Assembly: GCA_003353825.1 (NCBI GenBank)
Contig: PIVW01000119.1
Coordinates: 1 to 13,177, forward strand
Source: Chloroflexota bacterium
GTDB lineage: Bacteria > Chloroflexota > Anaerolineae > J102
Direction of reading: 5' to 3'
DNA: 13,177 bases
Both the position numbers and the translations under genes were made by a program. The notes below the pieces were generated by a model, which had not been told where the DNA came from, did not search any database, and was given only the letters and a program-made list of their open reading frames with translations. Positions 1 to 6,638 of this stretch are shown piece by piece (position 1 is the stretch's first letter; each line of letters starts with the position of its first letter).

Positions 1-2762
1 ACAGACGGCGGCTTCACTGCCTGGGCATTCGTACCTTCGTAGAAAAACTCCAGCGTGACCTGGCACATATCCCTTACTAAATCACGTTGTGCATCTGACA
101 ATCCATAAAGATCAAAGATTGTTTCATCAAGTTCATCTTGCATTTCTTGCCAACGCGATTGAACAGGGGAAAACAAAGTAGTTTGATTCTCGCTGTTCAT
201 GAGCTTATCTACAGCTTTCAAGATTCTTTCTTGTAAATTTGGATCTTCAGGAAAAGACACCGGCAATTTGAGGTGCTCGCTAGTGAAAATTTTATAATTC
301 CATAAGCCCCACATCGAAGAGGTTAAAAAGTGATAGTATTTAGCTAAAGAGGACGACATAATACCAAGCAATACTTGTTGCTTTTCTTTTGTTAATGAGT
401 CTATTCTAAATCCTATGAAATTATCTGTGAAAGCAAATGATACACCAGTAAATCTAACTTGAATTTCGCCAAATTTCGGCGAAGCCTTTGATACACCGCG
501 TTTAACAATAAGACGATTGCCTGAATAGAGAATAGTCTTGCCTATCCGACGTATAGTTCTTTTTTGGATAGGGGTTCTCAATGTGGACAACGGTTCTGGG
601 ATGGAAAAGTCATCATTACGAAGTTCATATCTGACGAGCAAATCATCAGTAGAATGCTTTCCTCTTAAGTCTCCAAATCCAGCACCTGAGTTCCCAGTTG
701 CGTTTTCCAAAACCATATCAAGTGGGGGATTACAGCTTTTTATTTCCCCAATCAATTCAGCATCATTAGAATTTCCCCACATATAAGTTTTCCACAACCA
801 ATCATTCGCTAAGAAATCTTCTTGACGGATTCTAAGTAAATCCCCTCGATCAATGATGACTGCCTGCAACTGCTCCACAAACGATTGACGTTTAATAGAG
901 ACATAAGAAACCTTATCTCTTGATAAGATTTCTAATTCAGTTTGTTTAGGCGTATAGAAGATTGCTGCAAATGGTGCAATTGCACTCTGAAAAAATACTT
1001 GACGTACATGAGCAAAGTTATAAACAGCACGAACCTGGTTCTGTGATAACCACTGTTTACGAAACACCTGACTCTTGTCTTGATGCTTGAAAAAAATGCC
1101 CGTTGAAACCAATAGGCCTATTTCACCGCCAGATTTCAATAAACGATGCAAACGCCACATAAAGCATTGGGAAAGCTCTTTATAACCGAGAGGATAGCGA
1201 AGTGCTTTACACCATTGAATCGCAACATCACCATCAGGTGAATTGTCAGATCCCCAGGGAGGATTACCAACAATGACATCAAAACGCACGTTTCCTATTG
1301 GTAAAACAGGTAATTGACTTGCGCTGATATCACCCGTCTTACCCGCATAGCGTTTTGGATTGGCAATTCGTTCAGTAATCTCGGTTTCTTCATCTTCTGT
1401 CAAATAAAAGGCATTTGTGTGAAACAAGCTTTTACCACTGTCCTCAGGCTCTTCCGGATTATAAATGAGTTTAGGAAGCTGTTTATTGGCATCAATATCC
1501 GGAGGTTCTCGGAAATCAAGAAATGCCAAATAGAGGCTAAATGCTGCTACTTGAATAGCTGATTTGTTAATATCAAATCCGACGATTTTCTCTGTCAATA
1601 ATTCTACTAAATCGGCACGAGATAAATGATTTACGCTTTGTTTACGACAACGATGGTAGACAAGGCGTTTGAAAGCTTCCACAAGAAAAATGCCGGATCC
1701 GCAAGCTGCATCCAAAACGCGGGCACCGCCGTCTAAACGTTCTGTGGTCAAAGCTTGCGAAAGTACAAAATCAACCAACGCCGTTGGCGTGTAGTGGGTA
1801 CCTCTGTCTGCTGTCGCACCATTCGCATGATAGAATTCTTCATAAATACTGCTAATTAGCTCTATCGGAATGATGTCAAATTTATAAGCCCAGAACAACA
1901 AATCTGGTTGATCCCCTATACTCCGACCCAGTAAAAAGTCTCCAAGTAAATGCAGATCTGTTTCCTCAATCGCCGATTCTTCCTCGTCGCTCAAAGGAAA
2001 TAAATCTCCATTGAAATCATGGCGCAATTTACCGAACAGTCGATATGTATCTTCTTTGCTTACTAAAACATCGATATAGCTTTGATACTCATGGGAACTG
2101 TCGAGATCAGTGAAATAGCCCTCAACTAGCACCTTTCGATCTTCAAGATACCTAATAAAAATAGAGCGTCCAATCACGGCGTGAACATGCTCTCGTTTTC
2201 CTCTGTTTTCCCCTTCAAGTCTCTGGCGTAACAGCCGCAAGTTTTTAAGGAGCCATTGATCAACTCGATTGTCACGGTTGAAATCATTGCTTCGTTGTTG
2301 AAAAAGATGACCGCTCTCCACTTGAGGACGCGAAAACTCAGCAAGTTCTGCAACTTGGGCAATCGTCCCTATTCGTTTCAACCAACGATCTTCCGCAAGC
2401 CAATCATCCCGCTTAATGGGTTTTTGATAAGCACTATAAACTCGCAACTCCCCCGGTAGAGCCACAAAAAAAAGCGGGACACGACTTGTATTCCATACTT
2501 GTATAAAGAGTTGCCGAATTCTTTCTTCGCTATCGTTTGTGTCAGCGCCTAAATCAAAATCGTGTTTGAAAAATAGGACCGTGGGGAAGTCTTCTACAAA
2601 ATAGATAGTTTCTGCGCCAAGTTGACGCGCCTGTTCAAACCAACCAATTTGTGAGAGGCTAAGGGCATTGGAAGAATCGGTAACTTTGAAGTAGCCTTGC
2701 CCACTATTGTATTCAAGTTGGTCATAAACTGTTTCCAGAAAATCGTTAATGGTAGTCGTCAT
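1..2762 (-). CDS. Large N6-adenine DNA methyltransferase (Eco57I / type IIG-like), 3' end off window
   Basis: The gene is open for 920 codons from an ATG at 2762 to the left edge, with no stop; I checked the frame at several points and found no break. Upstream of the ATG, AAGGTAGGTG is a plausible ribosome site. Motifs follow the gamma-class N6-adenine methylase order: GTHYTP (321-326, motif X), DAACGSG (351-357, SAM-binding motif I), NPPW (500-503, catalytic motif IV), then a long target-recognition-like region ending in a TaqI-type 'LYGLSDAQRD' stretch. The ~200-residue N-terminal domain contains 'FFVALPGELRVYSAYQ'. I see no PD-(D/E)xK signature in it, so nuclease activity is unproven. By family it transfers methyl from SAM to adenine in DNA, either as a type IIG enzyme or as the methylase of a multigene defence system whose partners lie further left. 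The region is AT-richer than the rest of the window, which suggests transfer. Methylase identity is firm; system type is open. Confidence 0.9.
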   Translation of the reverse strand, partial: MTTTINDFLETVYDQLEYNSGQGYFKVTDSSNALSLSQIGWFEQARQLGAETIYFVEDFPTVLFFKHDFDLGADTNDSEERIRQLFIQVWNTSRVPLFFVALPGELRVYSAYQKPIKRDDWLAEDRWLKRIGTIAQVAELAEFSRPQVESGHLFQQRSNDFNRDNRVDQWLLKNLRLLRQRLEGENRGKREHVHAVIGRSIFIRYLEDRKVLVEGYFTDLDSSHEYQSYIDVLVSKEDTYRLFGKLRHDFNGDLFPLSDEEESAIEETDLHLLGDFLLGRSIGDQPDLLFWAYKFDIIPIELISSIYEEFYHANGATADRGTHYTPTALVDFVLSQALTTERLDGGARVLDAACGSGIFLVEAFKRLVYHRCRKQSVNHLSRADLVELLTEKIVGFDINKSAIQVAAFSLYLAFLDFREPPDIDANKQLPKLIYNPEEPEDSGKSLFHTNAFYLTEDEETEITERIANPKRYAGKTGDISASQLPVLPIGNVRFDVIVGNPPWGSDNSPDGDVAIQWCKALRYPLGYKELSQCFMWRLHRLLKSGGEIGLLVSTGIFFKHQDKSQVFRKQWLSQNQVRAVYNFAHVRQVFFQSAIAPFAAIFYTPKQTELEILSRDKVSYVSIKRQSFVEQLQAVIIDRGDLLRIRQEDFLANDWLWKTYMWGNSNDAELIGEIKSCNPPLDMVLENATGNSGAGFGDLRGKHSTDDLLVRYELRNDDFSIPEPLSTLRTPIQKRTIRRIGKTILYSGNRLIVKRGVSKASPKFGEIQVRFTGVSFAFTDNFIGFRIDSLTKEKQQVLLGIMSSSLAKYYHFLTSSMWGLWNYKIFTSEHLKLPVSFPEDPNLQERILKAVDKLMNSENQTTLFSPVQSRWQEMQDELDETIFDLYGLSDAQRDLVRDMCQVTLEFFYEGTNAQAVKPPS

Positions 2763-2851
2763 ATCATGCACCTACCTTGGAAAAGGTTGTTTTGGCAAAC
2801 AGCTATCTGTTCTTTCGCTTATATTTTTTTGACTTTCTCAGATTCTCTTAC

Positions 2852-2891
2852 CTACTACATATTGTATACCGAATTATCAAGCTACTATATA
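2852..2891 (-). promoter_or_regulatory. Paired direct repeats TAT(A/G)TAGTAG, 30-bp period, upstream of the methylase
   Basis: Read on the minus strand, TATATAGTAG is followed by 19 nt and then ATATGTAGTAG, about 90 bp before the methylase ATG. The two 10-mers match at 9 of 10 positions and sit 30 bp apart, close to three helical turns. The same arrangement recurs at 13135-13174. An operator or another protein-binding site is the simplest reading; no regulator is visible in the window. Confidence 0.5.
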
Positions 2892-2903
2892 CAGAATGTA
2901 TAT
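2887..2903. repeat. Perfect 6-bp inverted repeat, 5-nt spacer
   Basis: ATATAC-agaat-GTATAT. It overlaps the outer copy of the direct-repeat pair upstream of the methylase, so it could be part of the same regulatory site. It is AT-rich, so chance occurrence is possible. Confidence 0.4.
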
Positions 2904-3202
2904 CCTCATCCCTGGGTGAAGCGATGTTCATCAGAGCGAATTCAGTGATAAAAAATCACGCAAGTTGACAATAAATTGCCTAGCGAGGACCGAATTCTGG
3001 TCAAAAAAGACGAATTCTAGATTTGGTGTCAAATTTGAGCGAACGCACAGAGCTATGCTTGATCAATGATTTTGTGTCCATATTATACGCGAACAGCATC
3101 CTGAGAACAAGTGTTCGCTTGTAGCTGGTCTCGAAGTGTATTGAGAGTTTGATACTCTTTCATTCTACTGATAAGAATATTCGCACCAGAGATTTGAGTT
3201 TT
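2904..3202. other. Intergenic AT-rich stretch upstream of the methylase
   Basis: No convincing gene, tRNA or structured RNA was seen. It holds three GAATTC sites within about 80 bp, a small GTGAT/ATCAC hairpin near 2946 and the promoter candidate at 3082-3110. A frame without a start codon between about 2940 and 3050 (minus) gives protein-like residues (VFFDQNSVLARQF), but I cannot assign it to a family. Confidence 0.4.
3082..3118 (-). promoter_or_regulatory. Candidate sigma70 promoter with flanking inverted repeat
   Basis: On the minus strand TTGTTC (3110-3105) and a consensus TATAAT (3087-3082) are separated by 17 nt. A 7-bp inverted repeat GCGAACA / TGTTCGC (3089-3095, 3112-3118) brackets the -35 box and could be an operator. 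It points to the methylase, with a leader of about 310 nt, so a nearer promoter may also exist. Confidence 0.4.
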
Positions 3203-3330
3203 CTAACAGGCTGTCGGAAAAGTCACTTCAGCATCTAAAACACCCTCAGTTCGAGCGGTTTTAAGACTCGAAGATGGGCCATTCAAACTTGTGGAACTAA
3301 TCCCATAGTACTTCTCCGACAAGCTGCTAG
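3203..3330. mobile_element. MITE-like element with ~22-bp imperfect terminal inverted repeats
   Basis: The left end (ctaacaggctgtcggaaaag...) and the reverse complement of the right end (ctagcagcttgtcggagaag...) match at 17 of 22 positions, enclosing about 85 bp with no coding capacity. The GGCTGTCGGAAAA-type end resembles insertion-sequence termini. An inner TTCGAG/CTCGAA repeat lies at 3250-3272. It looks like a non-autonomous IS derivative between the jag terminator and the methylase region. No target-site duplication can be defined beyond a possible CTA/TAG. Confidence 0.5.
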
Positions 3331-3336
3331 GATCAC

Positions 3337-3367
3337 AAAAGGGCTCCGGATTTGATCCAGAGCCCTT
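3337..3367 (-). terminator. Intrinsic terminator of the rpmH-jag operon
   Basis: On minus-strand RNA, AAGGGCUC-U-GGAU, a CAA loop, AUCC-G-GAGCCCUU form a 13-bp stem with one U-G pair, followed by a short U run (UUUUGUG including the stem end). It begins 27 nt after the jag stop codon. The U-G pair would be a C-A mismatch on the other strand, which supports minus-strand function. Confidence 0.8.
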
Positions 3368-3393
3368 GGTAGCATGTTCTTGCTACAATACAT

Positions 3394-4260
3394 CTAGCTC
3401 GGGACGATGGTCACTTTTCGGCTATCCCCTTCGCCGATGCTCTCAGTGTAAACATCCTCGCGATTGCGTAGGGCCAGATGTATTAGTCTGCGTTCGCGGC
3501 CAGGCATCGCCTCCATCACAATGGTTTGATTCTCGCGCACGGCGCGATCTGCCATGGTTTCTGCCAGGCGTTGTAAACTGACTGTGCGACGCTGTTTGTA
3601 GTGCTCGACATCGACCTCGATACGTGGCCAGCTATGCGTGTGGCGGTTGACTACCAGACGCACGAGGTATTGGATCGCTTCCAGTGTCTCACCTCGGCGC
3701 CCGATGAGAATGCCCAGATCTTCACCTTCGATATTGAGCAGATAGGTGGGATCCTCATCTTTGGGTTCTTCGTAGCTAACCTCGACCACAGTCTTGAGTC
3801 CCATCAGATCCAATGTGGATTGTAGAAACTCCTTACAGATATCGAGGATTTCATCTTCCTCAGGCTTGCTGACGGCTTCCGCCATCTCTGAAGTTGACTT
3901 CGCGACGGGGCTGGGGATAGGTGAGTTATCTGCTTCCTGCCCATGCTGATCTTTCGGTTCATCGACCGATAGATCAGCGGGCGCTAATCTATCGGTCGAT
4001 GAACTATCGCCCTTTTCCTGTCGGTTCTCTTTTTCAAGATCAGGGGGCGCCGTTTGCGTCTGAACAGCCGGCGAGGGAGGTTCAGCAGATTGTTCTGTCC
4101 GCGGAATGATGCGAACTTCGGCTTGTTTGGATCCCAGGCCAAAGACGCCCCCACGACCTTCTTCGATTATTTCGATTTCTACGTCGTTTTGGGTCAGGCT
4201 CAAAGATTCCAGACCCTTTTCAATGGCTTCTGCTACGGTCCGACCGGTAAATTCTGTCAT
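3394..4260 (-). CDS. jag: RNA-binding protein KhpB/Jag (Jag_N-KH-R3H)
   Basis: The product is 288 aa from an ATG at 4260. An in-frame TTG seven codons upstream exists, but homologues begin near MTEFTGRTVAEA. Domains: Jag_N at 1-51 (EEGRGGVFGLGSKQAEV), a long charged Ser/Pro/Glu linker at about 55-132, a KH domain with the GxxG loop IGRRG (186-190), and an R3H domain at about 230-287 with the RxxxH signature in RRLIHLAL (R257/R258, H261). Jag/KhpB is a cytoplasmic RNA-binding protein that, with KhpA in other bacteria, affects cell envelope and division gene expression. It is the last gene of the operon, 79 nt after yidC. The linker carries an 18-bp perfect DNA inverted repeat translated in frame. 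Confidence 0.95.
   Translation of the reverse strand: MTEFTGRTVAEAIEKGLESLSLTQNDVEIEIIEEGRGGVFGLGSKQAEVRIIPRTEQSAEPPSPAVQTQTAPPDLEKENRQEKGDSSSTDRLAPADLSVDEPKDQHGQEADNSPIPSPVAKSTSEMAEAVSKPEEDEILDICKEFLQSTLDLMGLKTVVEVSYEEPKDEDPTYLLNIEGEDLGILIGRRGETLEAIQYLVRLVVNRHTHSWPRIEVDVEHYKQRRTVSLQRLAETMADRAVRENQTIVMEAMPGRERRLIHLALRNREDVYTESIGEGDSRKVTIVPS
3957..4004. repeat. 18-bp perfect inverted repeat inside the jag linker
   Basis: GTTCATCGACCGATAGAT, a 12-nt loop, then its exact reverse complement. It is translated in jag as roughly STDRLAPADLSVDE (about residues 88-101) within the unconserved linker between Jag_N and KH. Such a long perfect stem in a coding region is unusual and resembles a palindromic element inserted in frame. 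Confidence 0.85.
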
Positions 4261-4339
4261 CTTTTCATTTCTCGCTATCAAACCGAACTGTAATCGGTGC
4301 AGTTAGTTCAAGCAGGCTGATGTTGGGAGGAGGTGCTCA

Positions 4340-5398
4340 TTAGCGACGTTTACGGCGTTTGCGGCGCGTGCCACTCGTCTTCTTGGGGGTTTTAGGTACA
4401 CTCTGTGTGATAGCTTTTTCTGTGGAGCCATCCGTGATCTCGCCTACGCTGGCACTATTGCTGGATGCGGCGGCGCCACTGGTAGCTAATACCGGTGTGA
4501 GTTCAAATTCTTCTTCCCACTTGCCTTGTTGCCGATTGACATAAACCTGTTGCAATAAAGCCAGGATATTGCCAACAACCCAGTACAGGCTCAAACCGGC
4601 TGGAACCTGCAAGGCGAAAAACACAAACATACCTGTCATCAGGATGCTCATTTGTCCCATCATACCGGCTGCGGGGTTGCTATTGTCGCCACTGGTTGGC
4701 TGTGGCTGGCCGGTGGAACCGGTCTTGATCATCACATACTGAGTGATTGCCAGCAGTGCGGGCAAGACAAGATAGGGCCACACGTCAGGTTGTGTAAGCT
4801 TTTCAAGTGTAAAGTCAGTGGTTAGCCAACTGAGGCCCGTGCGATATTCGGGAAGAGAGATATCTGGAATCCAGTAGAAAGGCTCGCCACTGATGTACTT
4901 CTCTTCCGCTGCAGCCAATCCAATAAGCGCATAGTAAAAGGCAAAGAGGATTGGCATCTGGATGACTGTAGGCAGACAACCCGCCATTTGCGCTTGTGTG
5001 ACTTTGTGCTCCTGGTAGAGCTTCATCTGCTCCTGTTGGAAGCGTTGTTTATCCTTGCCATATTTCTTTTTAAGGCGGTCGATCTCCGGTTGCAGCGCTT
5101 TTGTTTTTGCCTGCGCCTCGCGCATCGATCTCATCTGCTTCAAACTGAGTGGTAGCAAAAGCAGGCGGATGACCGTGGCTACCATGATAATAGCCCAGCC
5201 CCACGAATAGTTTACTCCTATGGTATCGAACCACCCGTTAAACAGGATAACAGCCTGCCGCAATGGTGCAGCCAGAAATTCAAATATGCCGGGGTTGTAC
5301 TCGCCGGTTTCTGGATCAACACCCCCGCAGCCACTAAGTATTAAGGCCGCTATCAAGAGGATGAGGATCAGTAGAATTTTCTTGTGAGATCGTTTCAC
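4340..5398 (-). CDS. yidC: Membrane protein insertase YidC (Oxa1 family, lipoprotein-type)
   Basis: I choose the GTG at 5398 (352 aa): it is preceded by TGGAG six bases away and gives a clean signal, KRSHKK followed by a hydrophobic stretch and the lipobox LSGC with Cys24. An ATG at 5431 would add eleven residues before the signal and lacks a ribosome site. Five membrane segments follow: about 66-84 with the groove arginine R78, 143-162, 209-226, 248-265 and 268-283. The cytoplasmic helical hairpin is at about 88-140. A short basic tail (KTPKKTSGTRRKRRKRR) probably contacts the ribosome. The architecture is the Gram-positive type, without the large periplasmic domain. YidC inserts and folds membrane proteins co-translationally, alone or with SecYEG. 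The gene lies 99 nt after yidD. Confidence 0.95.
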   Translation of the reverse strand: MKRSHKKILLILILLIAALILSGCGGVDPETGEYNPGIFEFLAAPLRQAVILFNGWFDTIGVNYSWGWAIIMVATVIRLLLLPLSLKQMRSMREAQAKTKALQPEIDRLKKKYGKDKQRFQQEQMKLYQEHKVTQAQMAGCLPTVIQMPILFAFYYALIGLAAAEEKYISGEPFYWIPDISLPEYRTGLSWLTTDFTLEKLTQPDVWPYLVLPALLAITQYVMIKTGSTGQPQPTSGDNSNPAAGMMGQMSILMTGMFVFFALQVPAGLSLYWVVGNILALLQQVYVNRQQGKWEEEFELTPVLATSGAAASSNSASVGEITDGSTEKAITQSVPKTPKKTSGTRRKRRKRR

Positions 5399-5497
5399 TC
5401 TGTACTCCAGAACCGGCGCTCTGCGTAACATACAAGTAACACCGATGGGTAAAGGGGCGTACCATCAATACAACAATGTCGCCCCCGTGCGTTGGGG

Positions 5498-5713
5498 TCA
5501 GTCAGGTACGGGATCGTTGCCACCCTTGCTGAAAGGATGGCAACGCGCAATACGTTTGGCCCCGAGCCAGCTCCCGCGCAAGACGCCATGCTTTTCTATC
5601 GCCTCGTAGGTGTAGTGTGAGCAGGAGGGCTGGTAAATGCAATTACTGCCCAGACCAGGCGAGATAAAGCGTTGGTAAAATCGAATGACAGCCAGGAAAA
5701 TGGATTTGAACAT
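5498..5713 (-). CDS. yidD: Membrane protein insertion efficiency factor YidD
   Basis: The product is 71 aa and carries the family signature in order: [28 protein letters not shown] (12-39), HG (42-43), [17 protein letters not shown] (54-70). The N-terminus is hydrophobic and amphipathic. YidD is a small membrane-associated protein that helps YidC-dependent insertion. The ATG shares one base with the rnpA stop (TAATG), so the two genes are translationally coupled. Confidence 0.95.
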   Translation of the reverse strand: MFKSIFLAVIRFYQRFISPGLGSNCIYQPSCSHYTYEAIEKHGVLRGSWLGAKRIARCHPFSKGGNDPVPD

Positions 5714-6090
5714 TAACGTTCGGTCGCCTCGTGGGTGGGGTCAGCATCCTTCATTGCAGCTAGCATATCTGCTTTTTCGAGCAATCTGCCGCATGCGGCA
5801 TCTACTTGCTGAAAGCGGGCAAATACAATGTGGGGACGAGCAATGAAAACCATATCCCAACCCGGATCGATATCCGGGAATCGTAATCGCACCGATTCGC
5901 GCAATAGACGGCGTGCCCGATTGCGCTTGACCGCGTTACCCACTCGGCGACTGGCAGTGAAGCCGACTCGGCTATAGGGGAGATCATTTCGCAAACAGAC
6001 CAGGATCGTCAGCCGATCTTTATAACTCTGGCCCTGGCGGCGAACTTGTGCAAAGCGTTCGCGTGATCTCAGCCGGTATCGACGGCGCAC
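5713..6090 (-). CDS. rnpA: Ribonuclease P protein component
   Basis: The product is 125 aa from a GTG at 6090. No ATG is available: upstream codons run into an in-frame stop that overlaps the rpmH stop. It has the typical start [19 protein letters not shown], the central GFTASRRVG (43-51) and the RNR motif in [11 protein letters not shown] (55-65). It is the basic protein subunit that helps the RNase P RNA bind pre-tRNA and remove the 5' leader. It begins 18 nt after rpmH. No clear Shine-Dalgarno sequence precedes the GTG, which suggests coupling to rpmH translation. The C-terminus (about 105-125) is unconserved. Confidence 0.95.
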   Translation of the reverse strand: MRRRYRLRSRERFAQVRRQGQSYKDRLTILVCLRNDLPYSRVGFTASRRVGNAVKRNRARRLLRESVRLRFPDIDPGWDMVFIARPHIVFARFQQVDAACGRLLEKADMLAAMKDADPTHEATER

Positions 6091-6108
6091 TGCACTGCGA
6101 GCTATGAG

Positions 6109-6246
6109 TTAGACGGCGAGACGTGTACGCCCTTTGGTACGGCGGCGCTTCAGGATAGCGCGTCCGCCCTTGGTCTTCATACGGGCTCGAAAGCCATGTG
6201 TGCGTGCCCGTTTGCGGACTTTGGGTTGCCAGGTTCGTTTCGGCAT
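6109..6246 (-). CDS. rpmH: Large ribosomal subunit protein bL34
   Basis: The product is 45 aa, very basic, beginning [20 protein letters not shown] and containing [20 protein letters not shown]; this is a complete match to the bL34 pattern. The ATG at 6246 has a good ribosome site (AGAGGA, eight bases upstream). It is the first gene of the rpmH-rnpA-yidD-yidC-jag operon. bL34 is an RNA-binding protein of the large subunit. Its leader contains two mutually exclusive RNA structures. Confidence 0.97.
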   Translation of the reverse strand: MPKRTWQPKVRKRARTHGFRARMKTKGGRAILKRRRTKGRTRLAV

Positions 6247-6272
6247 GGTTTATTTCCTCTAGACTATTGAGT

Positions 6273-6290
6273 ACGGGCGTAGTCGCCCGT
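6273..6290 (-). promoter_or_regulatory. Hairpin 2 of the rpmH leader
   Basis: A perfect 7-bp stem ACGGGCG / CGCCCGT with a 4-nt loop, about 15 nt before the rpmH ribosome site. The RNA segment CUACGC spanning its loop and 3' arm is exactly complementary to GCGUAG at the 5' base of the upstream terminator hairpin, so the two foldings compete. Confidence 0.55.
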
Positions 6291-6298
6291 TGAGCGGC

Positions 6299-6333
6299 AA
6301 AAAAGTAGGGAAGGCGGCTGAGCCACCCCCTAC
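6299..6333 (-). terminator. Terminator-like hairpin in the rpmH leader (candidate attenuator)
   Basis: On minus-strand RNA, GUAGGG-GG-U-GGC, loop UCA, GCC-G-CC-(UU bulge)-CCCUAC form a 12-bp stem with one U-G pair, directly followed by UUUUUU. It starts within a few bases of the transcription start predicted from the promoter at 6344-6372. It lies inside the operon leader rather than after a gene, so readthrough would set expression of the whole operon. It could instead also stop transcripts arriving from upstream. Confidence 0.7.
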
Positions 6334-6343
6334 GCAACTCGTG

Positions 6344-6372
6344 ATTATACTCTGTGCGATAACGCGCGTCAA
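6344..6372 (-). promoter_or_regulatory. Sigma70 promoter of the rpmH operon
   Basis: TTGACG (6372-6367) and TATAAT (6349-6344) are separated by exactly 17 nt on the minus strand: a near-consensus housekeeping promoter. The start is expected at about 6335-6338, giving a leader of about 90 nt before rpmH. Confidence 0.85.
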
Positions 6373-6638
6373 AATCACTCTTGGCCTTGAAAATGCCGAT
6401 TTCTGACCGGACTAATCTTCATGCCCGATACTACCACATTCAGTTCGACCCTGCGGTATGCCCCAACACGTACAAGGTGGCCGTGGCACACACCGAATCT
6501 CTCGAACGTATTGGGAGTGGAGGGATGTTCGTAGTAGGCGCTTTAGCGCCGTGGGTAACATACCGAAGTGCGCACTACGAACATCCCGCTTTGTACACAC
6601 CCAGATCGCTAAGTCGTATGCTCCGCCGCTTGGTTATC
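6373..6638. other. Intergenic region between the MscS gene and the rpmH promoter
   Basis: No gene is recognised on either strand. It contains the palindromic element at 6522-6587. No TTATCCACA-type DnaA boxes were found, although rpmH often lies next to dnaA and the origin. Confidence 0.5.
6522..6587. repeat. 66-bp palindromic element with 14-bp perfect arms
   Basis: The arms GGGATGTTCGTAGT (6522-6535) and ACTACGAACATCCC (6574-6587) are exact reverse complements. Nested inside are GGCGCTTTAGCGCC (6537-6550), itself a hairpin, and the palindrome GTGCGCAC (6569-6576). No U tract follows on either strand, so it is not an ordinary terminator. It looks like a dispersed REP/BIME- or MITE-type repeat. 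Confidence 0.7.

Noticed and set aside
2852..2903. CRISPR-like array because of the 30-bp period
   Set aside because: Only two 10-bp repeats per site, far too short and few for a CRISPR repeat.
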